A program made the position numbers and the translations under genes. Shown in pieces: positions 49,389 to 60,580 of a stretch of 64,000 nucleotides of DNA. The stretch spans positions 3,428,001 through 3,492,000 of the forward strand of contig NZ_CP021768.1 of the NCBI RefSeq assembly GCF_002192255.1, read 5' to 3'. The notes beneath the pieces were generated by a model that ran no database searches, was not told the DNA's origin, and worked only from the letters and a program-made list of their open reading frames with translations. Within the stretch, counting starts at the first letter, position 1. The number at the start of each line of letters is the position of its first letter. Source of the stretch: Stenotrophomonas sp. WZN-1 (GTDB lineage: Bacteria; Pseudomonadota; Gammaproteobacteria; Xanthomonadales; Xanthomonadaceae).

Positions 49389-51086
49389 ATGCACCATGAC
49401 ACCGACCTGATCAACATCGTTGCCGTTGGCCTCGGGCTCGCCTTCATCTTCGGCGCGCTGGCCAACAAGCTCCGCTTGTCTCCCCTGGTCGGTTACCTGG
49501 TTGCTGGCATCTGCGTAGGCCCGTTCACCCCCGGCTTCGTCGCCGACCAGGCGCTGGCCAACCAGCTGGCCGAACTGGGCGTGATGCTGCTGATGTTCGG
49601 CGTCGGCCTGCACTTCTCGCTGAAGGACCTGATGGCGGTCAAGGCCATTGCCATCCCCGGTGCCATTGGGCAGATCGCGGTCGCTACCCTGCTCGGCTGG
49701 GGCGTGGCCTCGCTGATGGGATGGCCCGCCATCCATGGCGTCATCTTCGGTTTCTCGCTGGCCACCGCCAGTACCGTGGTGCTGCTGCGGGCGATGGAAG
49801 AACGCCGCCTTCTGGAGACCATGCGCGGCAAGATCGCGGTCGGCTGGCTGATCGTGGAAGACCTGGCCTGTGTGCTGGCGCTGGTGATGATGCCGGTGAT
49901 GGCCGGTGTGTTCGGCCCCGATGCGGCGAAGGAGTCGCACTCGCTGGGCAGCGTGCTCGCCGACATCGGCTGGACCTTCGTGCAGCTGGGCCTGTTCGTA
50001 GCGGTGATGCTGGTGGTCGGCCGGAGGGTCATCCCGTGGATCCTCGAACGCATCGCCGGTACCGGTTCGCGCGAACTGTTCACCCTGTCGGTGCTGGCGA
50101 TCGCGCTGGGCGTGGCGTTCGGCTCGGCGATGCTGTTCGGCGTCTCGTTCGCGTTGGGCGCGTTCTTCGCCGGCATGCTGCTCAACGAATCGGAGCTGAG
50201 CCACAAGGCCGCGCATGATTCGCTGCCGCTGCGCGATGCGTTCGCGGTGCTGTTCTTCGTCTCGGTCGGCATGCTGTTCGACCCGAACATCCTCATCCAG
50301 CACCCGTGGCAGGTGCTGGCCACCGTGCTGATCATCATGTTCGGCAAGTCGGCCGCCGCCTTCTTCATCGTGCGCGCGTTCGGCCACCCGACCAGCACTG
50401 CGCTGACCATCTCGGCCAGCCTGGCGCAGATCGGCGAATTCGCCTTCATCATCGCCGGCCTCGGCGTGGCGCTGCAGATCCTGCCGAAGGAAGGCCAGTC
50501 GCTGGTGCTTGCCGGCGCGCTGGTGTCGATCATGCTCAACCCGCTGGTGTTCGGCCTGCTCGACCGTTGGCAGGCCAAGCAGGAGCAGCAGCCCCAGCCG
50601 GCCGAGCCGGAAGAGGCGACCGGTCCCTCGCGCGATCTGCATGACCATGCCATCGTGATCGGTTACGGCCGGGTCGGCAGCGAGCTGGCGCAGGTGCTGC
50701 GCGATCGTGGCGTGCCGGTGCTGGTGATCGATGACAACAAGGAACATGTCGAGCAGGCACATGCCAAGGGCCTGGCGGCGATCCGCGGCAGTGCCGCCGC
50801 CGACCGGGTACTGGCCGAGGCCCATCCCGAGCGCGCGAAGATCGCAGTGCTGGCCATTCCGCAGCCGCTGGAGGCCGGTGAGGCACTGGCCAAGCTGCGG
50901 GCGATCAACCCGGAGTTGACCCTGCTGGCGCGCGCGCACAGCGATGCGGAGGTGAAGCATCTGTTGGAGCACGGTGCTGATGGCACGGTGATGGCCGAGC
51001 GCGAGCTGGCGTATTCGTTGGCGGAGATGGTGATGTCCACGCCGCCATACCGGAATCTGGGGCAGCACAGCATTCCGGTGGTGTAA
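49389..51086 (+). CDS. Kef/YbaL-type cation:proton antiporter with TrkA-N domain
   Basis: A 565-aa protein. About twelve membrane segments (10-400) contain 'FGFSLATASTVVLLRAMEERR' and 'GKIAVGWLIVEDLACV', the CPA2 core. A cytoplasmic TrkA-N/RCK domain with the nucleotide-binding 'VIGYGRVGSELAQVLRDRG' follows (about 420-530). Such proteins exchange K+ for H+, often gated by NAD(H) or glutathione adducts. The start at 49389 is taken because the 47 in-frame codons upstream are non-hydrophobic and lie in repeat sequence. Confidence 0.9.
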   Translation: MHHDTDLINIVAVGLGLAFIFGALANKLRLSPLVGYLVAGICVGPFTPGFVADQALANQLAELGVMLLMFGVGLHFSLKDLMAVKAIAIPGAIGQIAVATLLGWGVASLMGWPAIHGVIFGFSLATASTVVLLRAMEERRLLETMRGKIAVGWLIVEDLACVLALVMMPVMAGVFGPDAAKESHSLGSVLADIGWTFVQLGLFVAVMLVVGRRVIPWILERIAGTGSRELFTLSVLAIALGVAFGSAMLFGVSFALGAFFAGMLLNESELSHKAAHDSLPLRDAFAVLFFVSVGMLFDPNILIQHPWQVLATVLIIMFGKSAAAFFIVRAFGHPTSTALTISASLAQIGEFAFIIAGLGVALQILPKEGQSLVLAGALVSIMLNPLVFGLLDRWQAKQEQQPQPAEPEEATGPSRDLHDHAIVIGYGRVGSELAQVLRDRGVPVLVIDDNKEHVEQAHAKGLAAIRGSAAADRVLAEAHPERAKIAVLAIPQPLEAGEALAKLRAINPELTLLARAHSDAEVKHLLEHGADGTVMAERELAYSLAEMVMSTPPYRNLGQHSIPVV

Positions 51087-51097
51087 GACGGGCGTGC

Positions 51098-51265
51098 GGC
51101 AGGGCTTGCAGCCCTGCACCTGCCGAAGCAACGGCAACAGCAAAAGCTGGCATAGCGTGGGATGGCGGGGTGGGTCCGGTTGCGGGGGCCGCTGCAAGTA
51201 CGTCCATGTAAGCTCGGTCGCCGCATCCATGCGGCTCACGCCCCCGCAACCGGACCCACCCCGCC
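51098..51265. repeat. Composite palindromic intergenic element, copy 4
   Basis: A GCAGGGC/GCCCTGC hairpin at about 51101-51117 and an AACGGCAA linker precede the arms at 51164-51188 and 51241-51265 (25 bp, perfect). The loop is GCTGCAAGTACGTCCATG and then AGCTCGGTCGCCGCATCC. A CGACAG...CTGTCG hairpin follows. The 442-base gap to metY holds this, a SMAG copy at 51309-51332, the repeat at 51343 and a terminator; no gene. Confidence 0.85.
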
Positions 51266-51342
51266 TTCGACAGTTTCTTGCGAGCTGTCGGAACGGCGCC
51301 CTGCTCTGGTAGGTGTCGACCTTGGTCGACACGGCGACGCAT

Positions 51343-51383
51343 GGGGTCAGATCCGTTTTCCACAGGAAAACGGATCTGACCCC
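51343..51383. repeat. Perfect GGGGTCAG inverted repeat
   Basis: 19-bp perfect arms (GGGGTCAGATCCGTTTTCC) with a 3-base loop. The copy at 8466-8506 is degenerate. Both lie downstream of the composite palindrome on the same side. Confidence 0.8.
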
Positions 51384-51389
51384 GGAAAC

Positions 51390-51425
51390 AAAAAAATCCC
51401 CGGTCGACCCGCATCGACCGGGGAT
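51390..51425 (-). terminator. Rho-independent terminator of metY
   Basis: ATCCCCGGTCGA and its inverse form a 12-bp perfect stem with a 6-base loop (51396-51425). On the minus strand it is followed by a run of seven T. It lies about 105 bases after the metY stop. Confidence 0.9.
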
Positions 51426-51528
51426 CTGGATCGCCACGTTGCCACTGCCTTGGAGAGGCAGATCCACCGTAGCGCATCGCGCTGCCAGTGGTGATCGCCT
51501 GTGGCGATATGCACCAAGCGTGCGGCTA

Positions 51529-52815
51529 TCAGGCGCCGGCCAGTGCCTGCTCCAGGTCGGCGCGCAGGTCGCCGATGTGTTCGATGCCGATCGACAGCCG
51601 CACGGTGTCCTCGCTGACACCGGCCTTTGCCAGCTCCGCTGCATCCAGCTGGCGATGGGTGGTCGAGGCCGGATGGGTGGCCAGTGACTTCGCATCGCCC
51701 AGGTTGACCAGGCGGGTGAACAGCTTCAGTGCATCGAGGAAGCGCGCGCCGGCTTCTCGACCACCCGGCAGGCCGAAGGTCAACACGCCCGAGCCGTGCC
51801 CACCCAGGTAGCGCTGCGCGGCGGTATGCTCCGGGTCGTCGGCCAGTCCGGCGTAGCGCACCCAGGCCACCTTGGCATGCGCCTTCAGGAACTGCGCGAC
51901 GGCCAGTGCGTTGGCGTTGATGCGTTCCATGCGCAAGGCCAGGGTCTCGATGCCCTGCAGGATCAGGAAGGCATTGAACGGCGACAGTGCCGCGCCGGTG
52001 TTGCGCAGCGGCACTACCCTCGCGCGGCCGATATAGGCCGCCGGCCCCAGCGCTTCGGTGTAGACCACGCCGTGGTAGCTCGGGTCAGGCTGGTTGAGGC
52101 GGGCGAAGCGTTGGGGCTGTGCGGCCCAGTCGAAGCGGCCCGAATCGATGATCGCACCGCCCAGGCTGTTGCCGTGGCCCCCGAGGTACTTGGTCAGCGA
52201 ATGCACCACGATGTCGGCGCCGTGCTCGAACGGGCGCAGCAGGAACGGGGTGGCCACCGTGTTGTCGACGATCAGTGGCACGCCGGCGGCATGCGCGACC
52301 TCAGCAATGGCGGCAATGTCGGTGACGTTGCCGCGCGGGTTGCCGATCGATTCGACGAACACCGCCTTGGTGCGGTCGTCGATCAGCGCGGCGAACGCGG
52401 CAGGATCGGCCGGATCGGCGAAACGCGCCTGGATGCCGTACTGCGGCAGCGTGTGCGCCAGCAGGTTGAGGCTGCCGCCATACAGCGCACTGGAGGCGAC
52501 GATGTTGTCGCCGGCCTCGGCGATGGTCTGGAGGGCATAGGTGATCGCGGCCTGCCCCGAGGCCAGCGCCAACGCGCCGATGCCGCCTTCCAGCGCGGCC
52601 AGGCGCTGCTCCAGCACGTCGGTGGTGGGGTTCATGATGCGGGTGTAGATGTTGCCCGGCACCTTCAGGTCGAACAGGTCGGCACCGTGCTGGGTGTCAT
52701 CGAACGCATACGCCACGGTCTGGTAGATCGGCACCGCCACCGCGCGCGTGGTCGGGTCGGGACGGTAGCCGCCGTGCACGGCCAGGGTTTCCAGTTGCCA
52801 CTGCGGGTCACTCAT
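51529..52815 (-). CDS. metY: O-acetylhomoserine sulfhydrylase (PLP-dependent)
   Basis: A 428-aa enzyme of the Cys/Met metabolism family. 'ALASGQAAITYALQTI' and 'SSALYGGSLNLL' are near the cofactor site, and 'VHSLTKYLGGHGNSLGG' holds the PLP lysine. Long inserts relative to cystathionine synthases (e.g. 'GPAAYIGRARVVPLRNTGAAL') point to MetY. It makes homocysteine from O-acetylhomoserine and sulfide. Start 52815 is preferred to 52830, which lies 5 codons upstream; the ribosome site does not decide. No metX is adjacent. Confidence 0.93.
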   Translation of the reverse strand: MSDPQWQLETLAVHGGYRPDPTTRAVAVPIYQTVAYAFDDTQHGADLFDLKVPGNIYTRIMNPTTDVLEQRLAALEGGIGALALASGQAAITYALQTIAEAGDNIVASSALYGGSLNLLAHTLPQYGIQARFADPADPAAFAALIDDRTKAVFVESIGNPRGNVTDIAAIAEVAHAAGVPLIVDNTVATPFLLRPFEHGADIVVHSLTKYLGGHGNSLGGAIIDSGRFDWAAQPQRFARLNQPDPSYHGVVYTEALGPAAYIGRARVVPLRNTGAALSPFNAFLILQGIETLALRMERINANALAVAQFLKAHAKVAWVRYAGLADDPEHTAAQRYLGGHGSGVLTFGLPGGREAGARFLDALKLFTRLVNLGDAKSLATHPASTTHRQLDAAELAKAGVSEDTVRLSIGIEHIGDLRADLEQALAGA

Positions 52816-52995
52816 TGCACCAGGTTCCATCCGGGGAAACCGCCACCATAGGCCAGCCGGGGCCGGCCGCTGAAAGCCGCTGGCGATGACGTCCGTACCC
52901 GCGGTTATCAGGTTGGCCGCGATTCAGGCAGCCGTCATGGGCCGTTGCTAGGCTTCGCCGCCGGGCGCTCCTGCCCGGGCACGGAGGCCCCACGC

Positions 52996-53733
52996 ATGCA
53001 GCCATCCCCTTGGACTCCCCCTGCCAGCAGTTCGCCCACGTCGGTCCTGCTGGTGGAGGACGACCGTCGCCTGGCCGAACTGGTCAGCGACTACCTGCAC
53101 GAACATGGCTTCGCCGTGCAGCACGTGGCCCGCGGCGACCTTGCCGGTGCGGCCTGCCGCCAGCATGCCCCGGAACTGGTGGTGCTGGACCTGATGCTGC
53201 CCGGCCTCGGTGGCATCGATGTGTGCCGGCAGATCCGGAGCTTCTCCGATGTGCCGATCCTGATGCTGACCGCCTGCGAGGACGACATCGAACAGGTGCT
53301 GGGCCTGGAATCGGGTGCCGATGACTATGTGCACAAGCCGATCGAACCACGCCTGCTGCTGGCGCGCCTGCGCGCCCTGCTGCGCCGCCGCCATGGCAGC
53401 AGCAACACCGGCACCCCCTGCCGCCTGATGCACGGCGAGCTGCTGATCGACCGCATGCAGCGCGAGGTGCATCTGCACGGCCAGCCGGTGGACATGGGCA
53501 CCACCGAATTCGAGATCCTGTGGCTGCTGGCCAGCCAGCCCGGGCAGATCCTGTCGCGTGACCAGATCCTGCAGGCGGTGCGCGGCATCGGCTTCGACGG
53601 CCTGGACCGCAGCGTTGACGTCTGCATCGGCAAGCTGCGCCGCAAGCTCGGCGATGATGCGCGCGAGCCACGGCGGATCAAGACCGTGTGGGGGCGCGGC
53701 TACCAGTTCAATCCTGCGGCCTGGTCGGAATGA
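52996..53733 (+). CDS. OmpR-family response regulator (RstA-like)
   Basis: A 245-aa protein. The receiver has acidic 'EDD' at 21-23, the phospho-acceptor Asp65 ('LVVLDLMLPG') and Lys in 'DDYVHKPIE'. The winged-helix DNA-binding domain (about 145-240) contains 'TTEFEILWLLASQPGQILSRDQILQAV' and 'VWGRGYQF'. It is translationally coupled to the kinase gene and followed by a MipA/OmpV gene, its likely target. Confidence 0.94.
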   Translation: MQPSPWTPPASSSPTSVLLVEDDRRLAELVSDYLHEHGFAVQHVARGDLAGAACRQHAPELVVLDLMLPGLGGIDVCRQIRSFSDVPILMLTACEDDIEQVLGLESGADDYVHKPIEPRLLLARLRALLRRRHGSSNTGTPCRLMHGELLIDRMQREVHLHGQPVDMGTTEFEILWLLASQPGQILSRDQILQAVRGIGFDGLDRSVDVCIGKLRRKLGDDAREPRRIKTVWGRGYQFNPAAWSE

Positions 53734-55019
53734 AGCGCCTCTTCCTGTGGCTATGGTTCGTCACCGGCGCCTGCTTCCTGGTATCGGTGTTCTTCCTCAA
53801 CCACATCCTGGATGGCATCTACACGCCCGTGCAGGATCGCGTGTTCGTGCAGCAGGTTCGCGGGCAGGTGTACGCCCTGCGCAGTGGCCTTGCCGGCCTG
53901 GACGCCGGCCAGCAGCGTGAGCGCCTGCGGCAGTGGCAACCACACTACGGCATCGCCCTGACCCTGCTCGACAATCCTCCCGCGCTCGAGCGGCAGGAAC
54001 AGGCGGCCGTGCAGGCCGATGGCTTCATCGTGCGCGATCAGTACCAGCAGGTCCTGCTGCCCATCGATGGCGTCGGCGGCCGATGGCTGCACCTGCACCT
54101 GCCCGGCGCGGTGCAGATGACGATGTACATGACCATCGCCGCCTACCTCAGCATCCTGCTGCTGGTCGGCGCCAGCCTGTATGCCTGGGTACGCCTGCTC
54201 TGGCGCGACCTGGAAGCGCTGCGCCGGCACGCCGATCGCATCGGTGCCGGCGACCTGCAGGCGCGCGCGCAGGTTTCGCCACGCTCGCAGATACGCGTCA
54301 TCGTCGACCATTCCAACCGCATGGCCGCACGCGTGGCCGAGCTGGTGCAGCGCCAGCGCGACCTCACGCATGCCATTTCGCACGAACTGCGCACGCCCAT
54401 CGCACGCGTGGCCTTCGGCCTGGACCTGATGCAGGACAGCGACGATCGCGAACGCCGCGCGCGGCTGGCCCAGGGCCTGCATGGCGACCTGGCCGAGCTC
54501 AACCGGCTGGTCAGCGAACTGCTGGCCTACGAACGGCTGGAGCATCCCAATGAGGGCGAACCGATGCAGCGGATTGAAGCCAACGACTGGCTGCAGGCCT
54601 GCCTGGCCGATGCCCGCCGCGATGCCGAACGTGCCGGCCTGGCGCTGCGTGTGCAGCCTAGCGCCCTGCCGCGCGTGGATGCCGAGCCACGCCTGCTGCA
54701 GCTGGCGCTGAGCAACCTGCTCGGCAACGCACTGCGTCATGCGCGCTCGCAGGTCGAAGTCTCGCTGGTGGGTGTTGGCGGCCGCGCCTGCCTGCGCGTG
54801 GACGATGACGGCCCCGGCATCGCCGAGGCTGACCACGAAAAGGTGATGCGCCCGTTCACCCGCCTGGATGACAGCCGCAGCCGTGACACCGGCGGCTTCG
54901 GCCTGGGCCTGGCCATCGTCGGCCGTATTGCAGCCCGCCACGGCGGCGAGCTGCGCATCAGCCGCGCCACGCTGGGCGGCGCACGCCTGGAAATGCACTG
55001 GCCGCTGGCTGCCAGCTGA
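53730..55019 (+). CDS. Sensor histidine kinase (RstB-like)
   Basis: A 429-aa kinase. Two membrane segments (about 5-24 and 136-157) flank a periplasmic sensor of roughly 110 residues. HAMP follows, then the phospho-acceptor His218 in 'AISHELRTPIARV', the N-box 'NLLGNALRHA' and the G-boxes 'DDDGPGI' and 'GGFGLGLAIV'. Its start overlaps the regulator stop (ATGA). The signal is unknown; relatives of RstB respond to acid or divalent cations. Confidence 0.94.
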   Translation: MKRLFLWLWFVTGACFLVSVFFLNHILDGIYTPVQDRVFVQQVRGQVYALRSGLAGLDAGQQRERLRQWQPHYGIALTLLDNPPALERQEQAAVQADGFIVRDQYQQVLLPIDGVGGRWLHLHLPGAVQMTMYMTIAAYLSILLLVGASLYAWVRLLWRDLEALRRHADRIGAGDLQARAQVSPRSQIRVIVDHSNRMAARVAELVQRQRDLTHAISHELRTPIARVAFGLDLMQDSDDRERRARLAQGLHGDLAELNRLVSELLAYERLEHPNEGEPMQRIEANDWLQACLADARRDAERAGLALRVQPSALPRVDAEPRLLQLALSNLLGNALRHARSQVEVSLVGVGGRACLRVDDDGPGIAEADHEKVMRPFTRLDDSRSRDTGGFGLGLAIVGRIAARHGGELRISRATLGGARLEMHWPLAAS

Positions 55020-55159
55020 ACGCGCTGGGCCGCGATTACAGTTGATTACAACTCCCGCACAACTGCGGACGGATCGGTCGCCGGCGTATCGCCACGCTGG
55101 CGACCCTGCAGCACTCGCCGGATGCGCGCGCTGCTTTCCTCCCATTGTCGAGAGTTTCC

Positions 55160-55960
55160 ATGTCCCAGCTTCGCCGTTCCCCCACCCTGCTCTGCCTGGC
55201 CCTGCTGCCGCTGTTTGCCGCCCCGATCGCCCACGCCAAGGATGACCACTGGACCTTCGAGCTCGCCGCCGGTGGTGGCGTGACGCCGCGCTACAGCGGC
55301 AGCGAGGAGTATCGTGCGACGCCGTCACTCTCCTTCGATGTCACCTCGCCGGGGGGCTGGTTTCTGGGCACCAGTGGCATCGGCTGGGGCACCGCCCTCG
55401 GCGAGCACACCCGCGTGCGCGCCTACGTCGGCGGCAGCGGCATCCGCAAGGACAAGGACTCCCTGCTCGGCGGCTCGGACTTCCTGCGCGGCATGGGCGA
55501 TATCGATACCCGTCCCCTGGTCGGCGTCTCGGCTGGTTATACGCTGGGCGAGGCCGTGCTGAGCGGCTCCTGGCAGTTCACCCGCAAGGACGAGGACAAG
55601 GCCGAGAACGGCCTGGCCACCCAGCAGATCCATCTGAACCTGACCCTGCCGCTGTTCGACCTGGCTGGCGGTGTGGTCAGCGGCAGCGTGTCCACCGACT
55701 ACGGCAACCGCGGCTACATGCAGACCTGGTACGGCGTCAGCCCGGAACAGGCGGCGCGAACCGGCTTCGCCGAGCACAAACCGAAGGCCGGCCTGGTCAG
55801 CGCCGGTGTCGGCCTGAAGTGGAGCCACCGCGTGGGCCGCAACGGCAACTGGTATATCTCGGCCGAAGGCACGCGCCTGCTCGGCGATGCGGCCAACAGC
55901 CCGATCGTGCAGAAGCCCAACCAGTTCGGGCTGATGAGCGGGTACACGCACCGCTTCTGA
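55160..55960 (+). CDS. MipA/OmpV-family outer-membrane protein
   Basis: A 266-aa protein with a signal peptide ('LALLPLFAAPIAHAKD'), then a beta-barrel. 'AAGGGVTPRYSGSEEYRATPSLSFDV' is the MipA/OmpV N-terminal signature and it ends 'SGYTHRF', a terminal Phe as in porins. Relatives act in antibiotic or osmotic response and as scaffolds for murein enzymes. It lies 140 bases after the kinase. Confidence 0.9.
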   Translation: MSQLRRSPTLLCLALLPLFAAPIAHAKDDHWTFELAAGGGVTPRYSGSEEYRATPSLSFDVTSPGGWFLGTSGIGWGTALGEHTRVRAYVGGSGIRKDKDSLLGGSDFLRGMGDIDTRPLVGVSAGYTLGEAVLSGSWQFTRKDEDKAENGLATQQIHLNLTLPLFDLAGGVVSGSVSTDYGNRGYMQTWYGVSPEQAARTGFAEHKPKAGLVSAGVGLKWSHRVGRNGNWYISAEGTRLLGDAANSPIVQKPNQFGLMSGYTHRF

Positions 55961-55993
55961 GAAGTCGCCGGGCTGGGCGTTACTCACAGGAAA

Positions 55994-56021
55994 CGGGGCG
56001 CTGCGGTCAGGCAGCGCCCCG
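55994..56021. terminator. Bidirectional terminator hairpin mipA/clpB
   Basis: An 11-bp stem (CGGGGCGCTGC and its inverse) with a 6-base loop lies between convergent stops. On the minus strand TTTCC follows. Confidence 0.7.
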
Positions 56022-56027
56022 ATTGAC

Positions 56028-58613
<2,586 letters not shown>

Positions 58614-58663
58614 TGCGAATCCTCATCGGTCATCAGGGCCGGCCCGCGCCGGCGATGCTGGAA

Positions 58664-58691
58664 AGATGCGGTTGCCCCACCCCGTTTCAAG
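58664..58691 (-). promoter_or_regulatory. Candidate sigma-32 heat-shock promoter of clpB
   Basis: On the minus strand: CTTGAAA (58685-58691), 13 bases, CCGCATCT (58664-58671). The consensus is CTTGAAA and CCCCATNT with 11-16 bases between, so only one position of the -10 differs. It lies about 50 bases before the clpB start. Confidence 0.75.
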
Positions 58692-58794
58692 GGTGGCTGC
58701 GACTGCACCCCGAGGCCAGTCAGCCTGCGGCCAGCATGCCGGAACGGGTGTGGTCGGCGCGTTGATCCCGATCAGTTGCGCGCGTTGGGCGGGT

Positions 58795-59616
58795 TCAGCG
58801 TGTGATCGCGCTGCGGATTGCCCGCAGCTGCTGTTTGACCGCCCGCGCCTGCGCGGCGTCCATGCGCAGCAGGGCCTTCTGCCCGATCGAGCGGGACTGC
58901 AGGGTGGGATCGACGAAGCGATAGCGGCCGCGGTCATCGCGCTGTACCAGCGGCGCCTGGACCAGCTCCGGGGTCTCCAGCAGGTGGTCGATCACCGTGA
59001 CTAGGCGGTCATTGAAATAGCCCTCGGGTCGACCAAGGTCGACATAGGCCTGCTGGATCAGCGGATAGAAGCGCTTGTAAGCCGTGGCCGTTGCCGCCGG
59101 GTCGAGTGCAGTGAACGCCTGCACGTAGGGCGCATAGCGCGCCGCATTGCTGGCGGCGATGCGTTCACCGCCTTCGCCTGGCTCGGCCTGCAGGTTGCCC
59201 GGCAGCGGGCGCGCGGCCAGCGCGGTCGGCGGCACGCTGGGCTTGTCCAGATTGTCGACCTGGGTAACCAGGCGCTGGATCAGATGATCACGCAGCAGCA
59301 GGGTCAGCGGACCCTCGCCCTGGAACAGCTGGCCCAGTGCGCCCCAGGCCGCGGCATCGCTGTCAGCCAGCTTCGGCAGTGCCGGGTCGGCGGCGGCCTC
59401 GGTATCCAGCGGATGTTTGATCGGGGGTGGTGCTGGCGCGGGTTCTGCGGCGGCCGTGGGTTGTGGCGGTGCGGCAGTACTGGCGGGAGTTGATTGCACC
59501 GGCACCGAGACACCGTCTGCCAGGCTCTTGAGCTGATCGCGGAACAACCAACCGCCCGCGCCACCGATCACCACAACGCCCAATATCCAGGGCCATACTG
59601 CCTTTCCACTCTGCAT
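58795..59616 (-). CDS. Membrane-anchored DUF3014-like protein
   Basis: A 273-aa protein. One N-terminal membrane segment ('AVWPWILGVVVIGGAGGWLF') is followed by a Pro/Ala/Thr linker (about 35-75) and a soluble domain with 'PALPKLADSDAAAWGALGQLF' and 'LRDHLIQRLVTQVDNLDK', typical of DUF3014 proteins of gamma-proteobacteria. The start at 59616 follows a GAGGGAC; 59631 is an alternative. Role unknown. Confidence 0.8.
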   Translation of the reverse strand: MQSGKAVWPWILGVVVIGGAGGWLFRDQLKSLADGVSVPVQSTPASTAAPPQPTAAAEPAPAPPPIKHPLDTEAAADPALPKLADSDAAAWGALGQLFQGEGPLTLLLRDHLIQRLVTQVDNLDKPSVPPTALAARPLPGNLQAEPGEGGERIAASNAARYAPYVQAFTALDPAATATAYKRFYPLIQQAYVDLGRPEGYFNDRLVTVIDHLLETPELVQAPLVQRDDRGRYRFVDPTLQSRSIGQKALLRMDAAQARAVKQQLRAIRSAITR

Positions 59617-59789
59617 GATGCAGTCCCTCATCTATTCACCTGCATGGAGAAGGTGTGACCCGGCTGATTCCAGCCGGTTCCCCGCCTGTTCCGCTGCCGT
59701 TCGGGTTCAGGCCTGCACCAGAACCGCGCTCACGCCTGCTTTGCACTGCCCGCGCGAGGCTATGAGTTCTGTCCTGTGGAGACGCTGCC

Positions 59790-60500
59790 ATGCAGTACGC
59801 GCTGTACTACTGGACCGGCATCCAGGGCCGTGGCGAGTTCGTGCGCTTGGCGCTGGAAGATGCCGGCGCCGACTACATCGACATGGCACGGGTGCACGGC
59901 GATGCGGTGATGCAGCCGTTTCTCGATGGCAGCAGTGACGGTGCGCAGCCCTTCGCACCACCATTCCTGAAGGCCGGTCGCCAGGTCATTGCGCAGGTCG
60001 CAGCGATCCTGGATTTCCTGGGCCCTACGTTGGACCTGGTGCCGCAGGCGGCCTCGCGTCGGATGCAGGCGTTGCAACTGCAGCTGACCATCGCCGACCT
60101 GGTGGCCGAGGTGCATGACACCCACCATCCGATCGCCGCATCGAAGTACTACGAACAGCAGAAGACCGAGGCCAAGGCACGTGCCACGTCCCTGCGCAGC
60201 GAACGGCTGCCGAAGTTCCTGGGCTACTTCGAACACGTGCTGGCCGCCAACGGTGGCCGCCATGCGCTTCGCGAGCATTCCTATGTGGACCTGTCACTGT
60301 TCCAGCTGCTGAGCGGGCTGGACTACATGTTCCCGCGCCGCATGCAGGCGCTCGGCCCCACCCTGCCCCTGCTGCGCGCGCTGCAGGAGCGGGTGGCGAA
60401 ACGACCCAACATTGCCACCTATCTGGCCTCGGCGCGGCGGTTGCCGTTCAACACCAACGGCATCTTCCGCCACTACCCGGAGCTGGATGGGGAACGGTAG
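59790..60500 (+). CDS. Glutathione S-transferase-like protein
   Basis: A 236-aa protein. The N-terminal thioredoxin fold has 'YALYYWTGIQGRGEFVRLALEDAGADY' with the early Tyr/Arg of GST, and a C-terminal helical domain follows ('ALREHSYVDLSLFQLLSGLDYMFP'). It resembles fungal and proteobacterial sigma-like GSTs. The substrate is not evident. The stop codon TAG is part of the GTAG of a SMAG element. Confidence 0.85.
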   Translation: MQYALYYWTGIQGRGEFVRLALEDAGADYIDMARVHGDAVMQPFLDGSSDGAQPFAPPFLKAGRQVIAQVAAILDFLGPTLDLVPQAASRRMQALQLQLTIADLVAEVHDTHHPIAASKYYEQQKTEAKARATSLRSERLPKFLGYFEHVLAANGGRHALREHSYVDLSLFQLLSGLDYMFPRRMQALGPTLPLLRALQERVAKRPNIATYLASARRLPFNTNGIFRHYPELDGER

Positions 60501-60573
60501 TGCCGGCCGCTGGCCGGCAATCGCACGATGTGTCCAAGTTCCATGAACATGCCGGCCAGCGGCCGGCAACTAC
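60497..60573. repeat. Inverted pair of SMAG elements
   Basis: GTAG-TGCCGGCC-GCT-GGCCGGCA at 60497-60519 and its inverse GCCGGCC-AGC-GGCCGGC with CTAC at 60551-60573. Together they can form one large hairpin between the GST and the permease gene. Confidence 0.85.
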
Positions 60574-60580
60574 CGTGGGG

